Source: Clostridiales bacterium (GTDB taxonomy: Bacteria > Bacillota > Clostridia > Oscillospirales > Butyricicoccaceae). From it: a DNA stretch of 33,805 nucleotides. The notes under the pieces are model-generated. The model ran no database searches and was not told the DNA's origin. It saw only the letters and a program-made list of their open reading frames with translations. The translations under genes and the position numbers were made by a program. Numbering within the stretch: position 1 is the stretch's first letter; each line of letters opens with the position of its first letter. Location: the NCBI GenBank assembly GCA_022775385.1, contig JALFIV010000036.1, positions 1 through 33,805 of the forward strand, read 5' to 3'. Positions 16,644 to 25,093 of this stretch are shown here, piece after piece.

Positions 16644-17101
16644 GCGTGTTCTCCTTGTTGTGCACAAACAGTTTGCAGGTTTTCTGCGATGATCTGCAGC
16701 GCGCGGTAGAATTCCGCCCGCGACCGGTCGCTGAGCCCTTGACCGCCCTGTTCGACGGCGGCTTCGATGCGCGCGTCAATGCGGCGGGCAGCATCCTGAC
16801 CGGCGTCTGTGAGCGTGATCCGGGTGCGGTATCGCTTGCTCTGACCGGGATGATCGCCGAATGCTATCAGATGCTTTTGCTCCAGTGCGGACAGCGCGCG
16901 GGAAATTGCGCCCTTGTCTTCCTCGCACAGGGTGGTCAGCTGTGACGCAGTCAAGCCCTCCGGGTGCTGCTGCAGATAAAACAGACACATCACGTGGATG
17001 CTTTTGAGTCCGAGCGGCTGCATCTCAAAGGTTTTGATTTTTTGAATGCAGCGGTATATCTGTGTGATCGATGTCACAAACGTTTCAAATCGCTGTGTCA
17101 T
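16640..17101 (-). CDS. MarR family transcriptional regulator
   Basis: A 153-residue winged-helix DNA-binding protein. The region GLTASQLTTLCEEDKGAISRALSALEQK (in the middle third) is the MarR helix-turn-helix, followed by a wing containing YRTRITLTDAG. The long helices at both ends are for dimerisation. The start at 17101 is set by a perfect AGGAGG 5 nt upstream; an upstream in-frame start at 17146 lacks one. It is the first gene of the operon with the alcohol and aldehyde dehydrogenases (4-bp ATGA overlap), so it probably represses its own operon and responds to an alcohol, aldehyde or fatty acid. A palindrome sits inside its promoter spacer. Confidence 0.93.
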   Translation of the reverse strand: MTQRFETFVTSITQIYRCIQKIKTFEMQPLGLKSIHVMCLFYLQQHPEGLTASQLTTLCEEDKGAISRALSALEQKHLIAFGDHPGQSKRYRTRITLTDAGQDAARRIDARIEAAVEQGGQGLSDRSRAEFYRALQIIAENLQTVCAQQGEHA

Positions 17102-17143
17102 AAAATCCTCCTGAGCAATCTCGTACTGATAGGGAAATCGTAC

Positions 17144-17173
17144 CATATAGATGTTGAAAAATCAACAAGTAAA
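17144..17173 (-). promoter_or_regulatory. marR operon promoter with an internal palindrome
   Basis: On the minus strand, TTTACT (17168-17173) and TATATG (17144-17149) are 18 bp apart, a moderate sigma-A promoter about 45-50 nt upstream of marR. The spacer is almost filled by TGTTGA-N4-TCAACA (17152-17167), a 6-bp-arm palindrome suited to a MarR dimer. This suggests autorepression by blocking RNA polymerase. Confidence 0.55.
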
Positions 17174-17231
17174 CTATACAAAGTTATTAGAAAAATCATA
17201 CGGAAATAGGAAAATAAAATCAAAGAAGCGG

Positions 17232-17259
17232 TTGTAAATACAAATTTCTATGTTATAAT
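17232..17259 (+). promoter_or_regulatory. Promoter of the thrH-like gene
   Basis: TTGTAA (17232-17237), 16 bp, then consensus TATAAT (17254-17259) with an extended TGT immediately before it. The start codon of the thrH-like gene lies 40 nt downstream. Confidence 0.8.
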
Positions 17260-17274
17260 TTAGTTAGCTAAATT
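17257..17274. promoter_or_regulatory. 18-bp palindrome overlapping the thrH -10
   Basis: AATTTAG-TTAG-CTAAATT has 7-bp arms and overlaps the end of the -10 hexamer and the transcription start. The core TTAGTTAGCTAA resembles MarR-family operators. It differs from the palindrome in the marR promoter, so whether the neighbouring MarR binds both is open. Confidence 0.5.
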
Positions 17275-17298
17275 GTTAGAAGACGAAAGGGGAACCAT

Positions 17299-17901
17299 AT
17301 GAAAATAACTTGTCTGGATTTAGAGGGAGTATTGGTGCCGGAGATCTGGATTGCATTTTCCGAGGCGAGCGGCATTCCGGAGCTCAAGCGCACGACCCGC
17401 GATGAACCCGATTATGACAAGCTGATGCGGTGGCGTCTGGGCGTTTTAAAGGAGCACAAGCTGGGACTGAAGGAGATTCAGGAGACGATTGCGACCATCG
17501 ATCCGCTTCCGGGCGCAAAGGAATTTCTGGATGAGCTGCGTTCTCTGACGCAGGTGGTGATCATCAGCGATACCTTCACGCAGTTTGCCACACCGCTGAT
17601 GAAGAAGCTCGGCTGGCCGACTATTTTCTGCAACACGCTCGAGGTTGCACCGGACGGCGAGATCACGGATTTCCGCATGCGCATTGAAAATTCCAAGCTG
17701 AGCACGGTGCGGGCGCTGCAGTCCATCGGCTATGAGACCATTGCCGCTGGTGACAGCTACAACGACCTTGCGATGATTCAGGCGAGCAAGGCGGGATTCC
17801 TGTTCCGGAGTACGGAAAAAATCAAGCAGGATTACCCCGAGCTTCCGGCATTTGATGACTTCGACGATCTGATGTCCGCAATCAAGCAGGAACTTGCATA
17901 A
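17299..17901 (+). CDS. thrH: ThrH-like phosphoserine phosphatase / homoserine phosphotransferase
   Basis: A 200-residue HAD-superfamily protein very close in sequence to Pseudomonas ThrH, which can dephosphorylate phosphoserine and pass the phosphate to homoserine. Motif I is CLDLEGVLVPEIW (Asp7, with Glu9 in the second acid position as in ThrH). Next come TTRD and DYDKLM, motif II ISDTF, and motif IV AAGDSYNDLAM. The ribosome binding site AAAGGGGAACC precedes the ATG. It is a single-gene unit with its own promoter and terminator, with no serine or threonine genes beside it. Phosphoserine phosphatase activity is the most likely role; the phosphotransferase role is by family analogy. Confidence 0.92.
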   Translation: MKITCLDLEGVLVPEIWIAFSEASGIPELKRTTRDEPDYDKLMRWRLGVLKEHKLGLKEIQETIATIDPLPGAKEFLDELRSLTQVVIISDTFTQFATPLMKKLGWPTIFCNTLEVAPDGEITDFRMRIENSKLSTVRALQSIGYETIAAGDSYNDLAMIQASKAGFLFRSTEKIKQDYPELPAFDDFDDLMSAIKQELA

Positions 17902-17914
17902 ACACAGGCAAAAG

Positions 17915-17951
17915 AATAGCGAGATTAGAAATTCTAATCTCGCTATTTTTA
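17915..17951. terminator. Bidirectional terminator between thrH and oadB
   Basis: A 16-bp stem (17915-17930 with 17932-17947; in practice with a small AT loop) followed by TTTTTATTT on the plus strand. On the minus strand it is followed by CTTTTG. It lies between two converging genes. Confidence 0.92.
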
Positions 17952-17969
17952 TTTGGTTGTTTTCTGTGA

Positions 17970-19127
17970 TTACAGAAGCATCGGTACCAGGGTCAGGAAG
18001 AAGCCTGCCGCAACGGCAGAGCCGATAACGCCGGCAACGTTCGGGCCCATGGCGTGCATGAGCAGGAAGTTGGACGGGTTTTCCTTCTGACCGACCTGCT
18101 GTGCAACACGGGCAGCCATCGGTACAGCGGATACACCTGCGGAACCGATCAGCGGGTTGATCTTGCCCTTGGTCACCCAGCACATGATATTGCCGAAGAT
18201 GACGCCGCCGAAGGTGGACAGACAGAATGCAATCAGACCCATTGCGATGATCATGATCGTCTGGAGAGTCAGGAAGGTCTCAGCAACAGCCATGGAACCT
18301 ACGGACAGACCGAGGAGGATGGACAGAACGTTGCAGAGTGCATTCTGAGCGACGTCGGACAGACGGTCGGTGACACCGGATTCCTTGAACAGGTTGCCGA
18401 GCATCAGCATACCGATCAGCGGAGCGGTATCCGGCAGAAGCAGGATAACGACGGTTGCGACTGCGATCGGGAAGATGATCTTCTCAGTCTTGGAGACCGG
18501 ACGCAGCTGCATCATCTTGATCTCGCGGTCCTTCTTGCGGGTGAACGCCTTCATAATCGGCGGCTGGATCATCGGGATCAATGCCATGTACGAGTACGCC
18601 GCAATCGAGATCGCCGGCAGGTACTCAGCAGCCAGACGGGAGGTAACCAGAATCGCCGTCGGACCGTCCGCACCACCGATGATGCCGATGGCAGCAGCGA
18701 CGTTGACCGGGAAACCGCACAGCAGCATGGAGCCGAGGAATGCGGTGAAGATGCCGAACTGAGCGGCAGCGCCGAGGATCAGGGAGGACGGACGCGCAAT
18801 CAGCGGACCGAAGTCGGTCATTGCGCCGACGCCCATGAAGATCAGCGGCGGGTAAACTTCGTTTTCAATACCCAGTGCAAAAATCTTGAGCAGACCGCGG
18901 TGTCCCTCTTCCGAGATGATGGCGATACCGGAATTCGGCAGGTTTGCCAGCAGCATACCGAATGCGATCGGGACGAGCAGCAGCGGCTCAAACTTCTTGC
19001 CGATGCCCATGTACAGGAGCAGGAAGGCAATCAGAATCATGATGATGGTTTTGGGTTCCTGAAGCAGCGCAGCATAACCGGAGCCGCTCAGGATCTCACC
19101 AATAACCGCAGTAATTGAAAAGTTCAT
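17970..19127 (-). CDS. oadB: Sodium-translocating decarboxylase subunit beta
   Basis: Membrane subunit that couples decarboxylation of carboxybiotin to sodium export. The 385 residues are strongly hydrophobic with about ten membrane segments. The signature [19 protein letters not shown] contains the conserved aspartate (Asp203 in Klebsiella OadB) needed for ion transport, and [16 protein letters not shown] near the C-terminus is also conserved. It is the last gene of the oadA-oadG-carrier-oadB operon, 15 bp after the biotin carrier, with GGGAGGG as ribosome binding site. OadB and the beta subunits of methylmalonyl-CoA and glutaconyl-CoA decarboxylases are very similar; the alpha gene in the operon points to the oxaloacetate type. 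Confidence 0.95.
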   Translation of the reverse strand: MNFSITAVIGEILSGSGYAALLQEPKTIIMILIAFLLLYMGIGKKFEPLLLVPIAFGMLLANLPNSGIAIISEEGHRGLLKIFALGIENEVYPPLIFMGVGAMTDFGPLIARPSSLILGAAAQFGIFTAFLGSMLLCGFPVNVAAAIGIIGGADGPTAILVTSRLAAEYLPAISIAAYSYMALIPMIQPPIMKAFTRKKDREIKMMQLRPVSKTEKIIFPIAVATVVILLLPDTAPLIGMLMLGNLFKESGVTDRLSDVAQNALCNVLSILLGLSVGSMAVAETFLTLQTIMIIAMGLIAFCLSTFGGVIFGNIMCWVTKGKINPLIGSAGVSAVPMAARVAQQVGQKENPSNFLLMHAMGPNVAGVIGSAVAAGFFLTLVPMLL

Positions 19128-19142
19128 GTGCGATCCCTCCCG

Positions 19143-19550
19143 TTACTGAACGGTTGCGAGAACAGCACCGGTGTCTACGGTAGCGCCAACATCGACGCAG
19201 ACGGAAGTGACAGTGCCGTCCTTGCCGGCGAAGATTTCGTTCTCCATCTTCATTGCCTCGAGGATGAACAGAACGTCACCGCTCTTGACAGCCTGACCGT
19301 TCTTGCAGCGAACTTCCAGGATCTTGCCCGGCATCGGAGCGGAAACCGGATCGCCGGAGCCTGCCGGAGCAGCGGCCGGAGCTGGAGCGGCAGCCGGAGC
19401 CGGAGCAGCGGCCGGAGCCGGAGCGGCAGCCGGTGCAGCGGCAACAGCCGGAGCCGGTGCCGGAGCTTCGCCGATGTAGGCAGCGACAGCCTTGCCGCGC
19501 TCTACCTCAACTTCATACTGTTTTTCATTAATGGTTACAATGTACTTCAT
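19143..19550 (-). CDS. Biotin carrier subunit of the sodium-pumping decarboxylase
   Basis: A 135-residue protein in three parts. Residues 1-27 form a short N-terminal segment (MKYIVTINEKQYEVEVERGK), residues 29-63 are an almost pure Ala/Pro linker with tandem repeats, and residues 69-135 form a biotinyl domain. Lys101 in EAMKMENE is the biotin attachment site. It would carry CO2 from the OadA carboxyltransferase to OadB. In Klebsiella this domain is fused to the end of OadA; here it is a separate gene, as in MmdC/GcdC-type systems. The ribosome binding site is GGGAGGAAC. Confidence 0.93.
   Translation of the reverse strand: MKYIVTINEKQYEVEVERGKAVAAYIGEAPAPAPAVAAAPAAAPAPAAAPAPAAAPAPAAAPAGSGDPVSAPMPGKILEVRCKNGQAVKSGDVLFILEAMKMENEIFAGKDGTVTSVCVDVGATVDTGAVLATVQ
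19355..19450. repeat. Low-complexity Ala/Pro-coding tandem repeat
   Basis: A run of near-identical 15-18 nt units of GGAGC, GGCAGC and CGGAGC blocks codes for the flexible Ala-Pro linker of the biotin carrier. Such tracts can change length by slippage without breaking the frame when whole codons are gained or lost. Confidence 0.8.
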
Positions 19551-19566
19551 GTCTCAAGTTCCTCCC

Positions 19567-19920
19567 TTAAAGAGCCGCGATGCGACGGAACTGCAGTTCG
19601 TCCAGCGGAATATCGGTTTCATCACTGATGATTGCCATGATGCAAGCAGCCGTCTCCTCATCACAGTCGATCAGCTGCAGCTTGCCGTCCCACGGCTTCG
19701 CCGGCTTCTCCTCCGCCTTTGCGGCCGGAGCAGCGGGTGCGCTGGACGGAGCCGGAGCAGCCGAAGCGGCTGCCTTTCCGGTGCCCTCAATTTTTGTTAC
19801 GGCAAAAGAGATAATCTTGATGATAAGGATCAGGAACAGAAGCATGCAGAAAACGGTGAGGAATCCGCTGAGTGCAATCAGCAGGGATTCGCCAACGCCC
19901 AATACGCTATATTCTCCCAT
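19567..19920 (-). CDS. oadG: Sodium-pump decarboxylase subunit gamma
   Basis: A 117-residue small subunit that anchors the carboxyltransferase to OadB. There is one membrane segment at residues about 13-43 (LIALSGFLTVFCMLLFLILI within it), then an Ala/Pro-rich linker (about 48-70), and a soluble tail after PWDGKLQLIDCDEE. The gene lies 14 bp after oadA and has AAGGAGG upstream. The C-terminal soluble part is larger than in the shortest OadG proteins and resembles the MmdD-type gamma subunits with an OadG domain. Assignment rests mainly on membrane topology and position. Confidence 0.88.
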   Translation of the reverse strand: MGEYSVLGVGESLLIALSGFLTVFCMLLFLILIIKIISFAVTKIEGTGKAAASAAPAPSSAPAAPAAKAEEKPAKPWDGKLQLIDCDEETAACIMAIISDETDIPLDELQFRRIAAL

Positions 19921-19934
19921 GAGAAATTTCCTCC

Positions 19935-21335
19935 TTACTCTTCAACCTTCTGGATCTTATAGGTGACCTTGACACCCTTGTGCTCTTCGCGATACTTAAA
20001 GAAGTCCTCAGCCTGCTTCGGGAATGCAACGTAGGACAGAACGTCCTCTTCGCTGACATCCTCCGGCTTGCAGCCGATGATTTCGGCAGCCTTGACGCGT
20101 GCCTCCGGCAGTTCGTTCGGAACGTGGATGCGCTCGGTCATCGGCTTCTCATCGCCGAGAGCCATCTTGACGATCTCCTGATTGACTTCGCCCGGAGCAC
20201 GGCCGTACTCGCCGCGCAGATAGCTGACGATTTCCTTCGGGAAGTTCTTGTAGCGCTCGCCGACGATGACGTTGACGGTAGCCTGAGAGCCGACCATCTG
20301 GCTCAGCGGGGTAACCAGCGGCGGATAACCCATGTCCTTGCGGACCTTCGGGATCTCAGCCAGAACCTCGTCGAACTTATCCATGGAGTTCATGTCGGTC
20401 AGGTTTGCGATCAGGTTGGACAGCATGCCGCCCGGAACCTGATAGATCAGACCGTCGGCATTGGTAGCCATAACGTACGGGTTGATCTGGCCGTTTTCGA
20501 GGAACTTCTTCTTAACCGGTGCGAAGTGGGTCTTGATCTTGGTCAGGACGTCCTCCTTCAGGCCGGTGTCGCAGCCGAACTGCTTGAGTGCATAGCTCAT
20601 GGACTCGGTGCACGGCTGAGCGGTGCCGCTTGCAAACGGAGAGATCGCGCAGTCGATGACATCAGCGCCTGCCTCAACCGCCTTGAGCAGGGTCATGGAG
20701 CCCAGACCGGTGGTGTCATGGGTGTGAACAACAACCTTCAGGCTGCAGTTTTCCTTGAGCGCCTTGACCAGGTCATATGCTTCCTTCGGGGACAGCAGCG
20801 CAGCCATGTCCTTGATGCAGAGGGACTGGCAGCCCATGCGCTCGAGTTCCTTGGCCTGCTCGACGTACTTCTCGAGGGTGTGAACCGGGCTCTTGGTGTA
20901 GCACATAACGCCCTGTGCTTCCGCGCCGGCCTTGAGGCACTCGTCGACAGCGACCTCGATGTTGCGCAGATCGTTCAGCGCGTCGAAGATACGGATGATG
21001 TCGATGCCGTTTTCAACCGCCTTGCGGACAAAGCCGCGGACTGCCTCGTCGGAGTAATGACGATAGCCCAGAATGTTCTGGCCGCGCAGCAGCATCTGCA
21101 GCTTGGTGTTCGGCATGTGCTTGCGGATCGTGCGCAGTCTCTCCCACGGATCTTCGTTCAGGTAACGAAGGCAGGAATCGAACGTCGCACCGCCCCAGCA
21201 CTCGACAGAGTAGTAGCCGGCCTGATCCATGGTCTCGAGAATGTCAACAAAATCCTCGATCGGAATACGGGTCGCGCACAGAGACTGGTTTGCGTCACGC
21301 AGGACGGTCTCTGTAATGTTAATTTTCTTTGGCAC
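19935..21335 (-). CDS. oadA: Oxaloacetate decarboxylase alpha subunit (carboxyltransferase)
   Basis: A 466-residue DRE-TIM-type carboxyltransferase that transfers the carboxyl of oxaloacetate to biotin, giving pyruvate. Key motifs are ETVLRDANQSL at the N-terminus, the CIKDMAALLSP lysine (carbamylated and metal-binding in homologs) and metal-binding HTHDTTGLG. A PYC/OadA C-terminal domain with VPGGMLSNL and GSQATVNV follows. There is no biotinyl domain; the carrier is two genes downstream. The start is GTG at 21335 with AGGAG about 10 nt upstream. The same domain plan occurs in pyruvate carboxylase subunit B, but the neighbouring oadG and oadB favour a sodium-pumping decarboxylase. AccC of the fab locus could in principle run it in reverse. 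Confidence 0.94.
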   Translation of the reverse strand: MPKKINITETVLRDANQSLCATRIPIEDFVDILETMDQAGYYSVECWGGATFDSCLRYLNEDPWERLRTIRKHMPNTKLQMLLRGQNILGYRHYSDEAVRGFVRKAVENGIDIIRIFDALNDLRNIEVAVDECLKAGAEAQGVMCYTKSPVHTLEKYVEQAKELERMGCQSLCIKDMAALLSPKEAYDLVKALKENCSLKVVVHTHDTTGLGSMTLLKAVEAGADVIDCAISPFASGTAQPCTESMSYALKQFGCDTGLKEDVLTKIKTHFAPVKKKFLENGQINPYVMATNADGLIYQVPGGMLSNLIANLTDMNSMDKFDEVLAEIPKVRKDMGYPPLVTPLSQMVGSQATVNVIVGERYKNFPKEIVSYLRGEYGRAPGEVNQEIVKMALGDEKPMTERIHVPNELPEARVKAAEIIGCKPEDVSEEDVLSYVAFPKQAEDFFKYREEHKGVKVTYKIQKVEE

Positions 21336-21379
21336 AGTGTATCAGCTCCTTTATTTGATTCAATGTGTGCAAATAGAAC

Positions 21380-21401
21380 CGGTGTTTTGCGGAAAACACC
21401 G
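21380..21401 (-). promoter_or_regulatory. Hairpin in the oad operon leader
   Basis: CGGTGTTTT (21380-21388) pairs perfectly with AAAACACCG (21393-21401) across a 4-nt loop. It lies between the predicted transcription start and the oadA ribosome binding site. No clean U-tract follows on the minus strand, so a stabilising or regulatory leader hairpin is more likely than a terminator. Confidence 0.45.
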
Positions 21402-21447
21402 ATGGAACAGGAAAGAACAGGTCATTTTCCTATACCCATACGCGCTT

Positions 21448-21477
21448 ATTATACAACAAATAAGTGCCGGTTTGCAA
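21448..21477 (-). promoter_or_regulatory. Promoter of the oad operon
   Basis: On the minus strand, TTGCAA (21472-21477) is followed after 18 bp by consensus TATAAT (21448-21453). The predicted leader is about 105 nt long. Confidence 0.8.
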
Positions 21478-21606
21478 CGAAAAATCGAAAATTCTTTTTT
21501 ATATGAAAAATATGATGAAACGATGGGAAATTACAAAAATTCAATAGCAAAATGTGACGAAAAAGTAGAATTTGTGTCCTGAAAAACTACACAATTTGTG
21601 CATATT

Positions 21607-22449
21607 TTAGCGGCAGTTTAACCTCGTGTTTTGTGTGTCAAATGAGAGTGAACTGCCGCCGGAGAGATAGGACACCTGTCCGTCGGTTTCTCGGTTCAGG
21701 ATCCGATAGGAGGGCAGTCCGGTACAGTGGCAGGTGTAGTATCGGGAGGGACGCTTGACAAGCTCGCGGGCGATGGCGCATACGGTGTCCTCCGGTTCAT
21801 GGATATTCTTAGAAGGCTGGCAGAGATGAAAACCGGAGACGACATGCGTCATGGGGTGCCCGACCTCGGACTCCGCCCGCTCCAGAACATTGACGATGCC
21901 GCAGTGGGCACAGCCGGCGATGAGCAGGCACATGTCTCCCTCGCGGACAATCAGACTCTGCTCGTGGGAAAAGTCGTCCGGCAGACGAGCCCCGTCCGCC
22001 GTGCTCATGAGCAGTTTGGCGTTGGAGGAGGCGAAAAACTTCCGTCCGGTGACGCCGGATATCAGACGGAGGGTGTCGTCGATGGTGCAGGAGGTACCGG
22101 TCAGAACGATCTGCGGATGATGCTTGAGCGATGCATCCAGACCGATCATGCCGCGTCCGCTCCAGTGCGGGCAGAACGCGGTCTCACGGACATAGACCGG
22201 CGCGGTCTGGTTGATTTCCAAAAAGGTTTTCAGCCCGCCGCCGTGGTCATCGTGACCGTGGGAGAGGACGGCGAGGTCGACGGCAGACAGATCGACACCG
22301 AGCTGTTCCGCGTTGCGGGCAAAGCTATCATCCGGACCGAAGTCGAACAGGATTTTGTGATGAGCGGTCTCCAGATACAGGCTGAGACCGTGACGGGTCA
22401 GAATATCCGGACAGTCAGTGGTGTTTTCCAGCAGAGCGGTCAGTTTCAT
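21607..22449 (-). CDS. MBL-fold metallohydrolase, DHPS-like
   Basis: A 280-residue metallo-beta-lactamase-fold protein. The dinuclear metal motif SHGHDDHGGG lies at about residues 63-72, a second His in AGCAHCGIVN near 177-186, and a third in SGFHL near 205. The order and C-terminal CHCTG match the group annotated as 7,8-dihydropterin-6-yl-methyl-4-(beta-D-ribofuranosyl)aminobenzene 5'-phosphate synthase-like, common in Clostridia and methanogens. The real substrate is unknown. Its ATG is preceded by AAGGAG and lies 78 bp after trpA, so it may be read from the trp operon; a hairpin between them could reduce read-through. No methanopterin genes are nearby, so a pterin role should not be assumed. 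Confidence 0.88.
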   Translation of the reverse strand: MKLTALLENTTDCPDILTRHGLSLYLETAHHKILFDFGPDDSFARNAEQLGVDLSAVDLAVLSHGHDDHGGGLKTFLEINQTAPVYVRETAFCPHWSGRGMIGLDASLKHHPQIVLTGTSCTIDDTLRLISGVTGRKFFASSNAKLLMSTADGARLPDDFSHEQSLIVREGDMCLLIAGCAHCGIVNVLERAESEVGHPMTHVVSGFHLCQPSKNIHEPEDTVCAIARELVKRPSRYYTCHCTGLPSYRILNRETDGQVSYLSGGSSLSFDTQNTRLNCR

Positions 22450-22473
22450 AGAATAACTCCTTTCTTGCAGGAA

Positions 22474-22504
22474 AGACGCAGAACGAGGATGCCATTCTGC
22501 GTCT
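22474..22504 (-). terminator. Hairpin between trpA and the MBL gene
   Basis: AGACGCAGAA and TTCTGCGTCT form a 10-bp perfect stem with an 11-nt loop just after trpA. On the minus strand only a short T-rich TCTTTCC follows, so termination is probably partial at best. Confidence 0.5.
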
Positions 22505-22527
22505 GGAAAAATGTGTGTGGAGAGAAT

Positions 22528-23316
22528 TCAGGAATCTGCGCGGCGGCAGCCGTCCTTCATGCTGCGGACATAGTCGCAGACCGGTGGGATGCAGTCGCGG
22601 CTGTATTCCGCGATGATCTTGACGATCGCAGAGCCGACGATGGCACCATCGGACACCCGGCTCATCGACTCGGCCTGTTCCGGCGTGGAGATACCAAAGC
22701 CGACGGCGCACGGAATGTCGCAGGACTGTTTGACCAGCTCGACCATGGCGCCGATGTCGGTGGTAATCTCGCTGCGGACACCGGTGACACCGAGGGAGGA
22801 AACACAGTAGACAAAGCCGCTCGCCTCGGAGGCGATCATGCGGATGCGCTCGTGAGAGGTTGGCGCGATCATGCTGATGAGATCGATGCCGTACTGCTTG
22901 CACAGCGGATCGAACTCCGCCTTTTCCTCATACGGGACATCCGGCAGGATGAGACCCTGAATGCCGGCCTCCGCGGCGGTCTTGAGAAACCGTTCCGCAC
23001 CATAGGAATAGACCACATTGGCATAGGTCATGAACACCAGCGGAATGGTCACGGTTTTGCGGACTTCACGCACCAGTTCAAACACCTTGTCGGTGGTGCA
23101 TCCGGCGGACAGCGCGCGCAGATTGCCGTCCTGAATGACCGGACCCTCTGCGGTCGGGTCGGAGAACGGGATACCGATTTCGATCAGATCCGCGCCCGCC
23201 TCAGCCATCGCGGGGATCAGCTTTGCGGTGGTCTCCAGATCCGGATCGCCGCAGGTGATGAAGGGGATGAATGCCTTTCCGTTTGCGAATGCGTCTGCAA
23301 TTGCGATATTACTCAT
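22528..23316 (-). CDS. trpA: Tryptophan synthase alpha chain
   Basis: Cleaves indole-3-glycerol phosphate to indole and glyceraldehyde 3-phosphate, passing indole to TrpB. The 262 residues form a TIM barrel with the catalytic Glu in [11 protein letters not shown] and the Asp in [10 protein letters not shown]. The phosphate-binding [10 protein letters not shown] and GSAIV are visible. The ATG at 23316 is supported by GGGGAGGA upstream and gives the usual N-terminus; a longer frame to 23364 lies in trpB. It overlaps trpB by 8 bp, consistent with coupled translation of the two subunits. Confidence 0.96.
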   Translation of the reverse strand: MSNIAIADAFANGKAFIPFITCGDPDLETTAKLIPAMAEAGADLIEIGIPFSDPTAEGPVIQDGNLRALSAGCTTDKVFELVREVRKTVTIPLVFMTYANVVYSYGAERFLKTAAEAGIQGLILPDVPYEEKAEFDPLCKQYGIDLISMIAPTSHERIRMIASEASGFVYCVSSLGVTGVRSEITTDIGAMVELVKQSCDIPCAVGFGISTPEQAESMSRVSDGAIVGSAIVKIIAEYSRDCIPPVCDYVRSMKDGCRRADS

Positions 23317-24493
23317 GGATATCCTCCCCTCTGTAGCGTGCCATGGCGGCGACGTCCTTGTCACCGCGTCCGGAAATATTGATGACCATAATCTGATCCT
23401 TATTCATCGTCGGCGCGAGCTTGATCGCGTGGGCGACCGCGTGTGCCGATTCGATGGCCGGGATGATGCCCTCGGTGCGTGACAGATACTCGAATGCATC
23501 AACCGCCTCGTCATCGGTGATGGCGACATATTCCGCGCGTCCGGAGTCAAACAGCATCGCGTGCTCCGGTCCGATGCCCGGATAGTCCAGACCGGCGGAG
23601 ATCGAGTAAACCGGCGCGATCTGACCGTACTCATCCTGACAGAAGTAGGACTTCATGCCGTGGAAGATGCCAAGGCGTCCGGTGGACAGGGTCGCTGCGG
23701 TCTCAAACGTGTCAATGCCGCGTCCGGCAGCCTCACAGCCGATCAGCTTGACCGACGGTTCGTCGATAAAGTTATAGAATGCGCCGATGGCGTTGGAGCC
23801 GCCGCCGACACAGGCGAGCACGGCGTCCGGCAGACGTCCCTCGCGCTCAAGCATCTGTTCCTTGATCTCCTTGGAGATCACCGCCTGAAAATCGCGGACG
23901 ATGGTCGGGAACGGATGCGGACCCATGACCGAGCCGAGAACATAGTGGGTGTCCTCGATGCGGGAGACCCACTCGCGGAAGGTCTCGGATACGGCGTCCT
24001 TGAGCGTCTTGGTTCCGGTGTCAACCGGATGAACCTTGGTGCCGAGGAGCTTCATACGGTAGACGTTGAGCGCCTGACGTTCACAGTCCAGACGACCCAT
24101 GTACACCTCGCACTCCAGTCCGAGCAGTGCGGCGGCGGTCGCAGTCGCAACGCCGTGCTGACCGGCACCGGTCTCGGCGATGACACGGGTTTTGCCCATC
24201 TTCTTTGCCAGCAGACACTGGCCGAGGGCATTGTTGATTTTGTGAGAGCCGGTGTGGTTGAGATCCTCACGCTTGAGATAGATCTTACAGCCGCCGAGAT
24301 CGTTGGTCATCTTTTCCGCGTAGTACAGCAGAGACGGACGGCCGACGTAATTCTTCATCAGATCGTCCAGCTCGGCAAGAAATTCCGGGTCGTTCTTATA
24401 TTTGTTATAGGCCTGTTCCAGTTCCAGAACCGCGTTCATCAGGGTTTCCGGAATGTACTGACCGCCGTGAATGCCAAATCTTCCGTTGGACAT
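23309..24493 (-). CDS. trpB: Tryptophan synthase beta chain
   Basis: PLP enzyme of 394 residues that joins indole and serine to tryptophan. The PLP lysine is in [13 protein letters not shown], the phosphate-binding loop is [12 protein letters not shown], and the catalytic Glu is in AETGAGQHG. The N-terminal [16 protein letters not shown] identifies the standard TrpB1 type that works with TrpA, not TrpB2. It shares one nucleotide with the trpF stop (TAATG) and overlaps trpA. Confidence 0.97.
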   Translation of the reverse strand: MSNGRFGIHGGQYIPETLMNAVLELEQAYNKYKNDPEFLAELDDLMKNYVGRPSLLYYAEKMTNDLGGCKIYLKREDLNHTGSHKINNALGQCLLAKKMGKTRVIAETGAGQHGVATATAAALLGLECEVYMGRLDCERQALNVYRMKLLGTKVHPVDTGTKTLKDAVSETFREWVSRIEDTHYVLGSVMGPHPFPTIVRDFQAVISKEIKEQMLEREGRLPDAVLACVGGGSNAIGAFYNFIDEPSVKLIGCEAAGRGIDTFETAATLSTGRLGIFHGMKSYFCQDEYGQIAPVYSISAGLDYPGIGPEHAMLFDSGRAEYVAITDDEAVDAFEYLSRTEGIIPAIESAHAVAHAIKLAPTMNKDQIMVINISGRGDKDVAAMARYRGEDIHE

Positions 24494-25092
24494 TATGGGA
24501 TTCTCCTTACTATTTCAACTAATTTTTTGATTTTTTTCGGGTCTTTGATGCCGTTCGTTTCCGCACCGCTCGAGACATCCAGCAGGTACGGCTGCATATG
24601 CGCCGCATCGCGGATGTTCTGCGCGTTCAGACCGCCGGCGAGTGCGAACGGACGGCCGATATCGCGGATCAGCGTCCAGTCAAACGCTTCGCCCGTGCCG
24701 TAGCCGTTGTCGAGCAGGACGAGATCGGCACAGCTTTGCGCCGCGCGGTCGAGATCCTCCTGCGAGCGGATGCGGAAGGCTTTCCAGACCGGCTTTCCGG
24801 TCTGTTCTTTGAGTGTGCGGATGTAGTCCTCATCCTCGTTTCCGTGCAGCTGAGCGATGTCCAGAATACCGTCGTTGAGCAGGTCGGAGACCAGAGACAG
24901 CGGCTGATCCACCGTCACACCGACAACCGGAATGGAGGGGAGCAGCTGTTCGGTCAGCTCATAGACCCGCTGAGGGCTCACGCTGCGGCGGCTCTTGGGA
25001 AAGTTGATGACAAAGCCGGCGTAGTCCGGCTGATATTCGTTCAGCGCCATGATATCCTGCGGACGGGTCAGTCCGCAAATCTTGATTTTCAT
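24493..25092 (-). CDS. trpF: Phosphoribosylanthranilate isomerase
   Basis: A 199-residue TIM-barrel isomerase that converts N-(5-phosphoribosyl)anthranilate to the ribulose form. The catalytic Cys6 lies in [12 protein letters not shown] and the catalytic Asp in [16 protein letters not shown] in the middle and [10 protein letters not shown] are family marks. It is slightly shorter than E. coli TrpF, which is fused to TrpC; here the two are separate genes one nucleotide apart. The ribosome binding site AGGAGGAG overlaps the trpC end. Confidence 0.95.
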   Translation of the reverse strand: MKIKICGLTRPQDIMALNEYQPDYAGFVINFPKSRRSVSPQRVYELTEQLLPSIPVVGVTVDQPLSLVSDLLNDGILDIAQLHGNEDEDYIRTLKEQTGKPVWKAFRIRSQEDLDRAAQSCADLVLLDNGYGTGEAFDWTLIRDIGRPFALAGGLNAQNIRDAAHMQPYLLDVSSGAETNGIKDPKKIKKLVEIVRRIP

Positions 25093-25093
25093 C

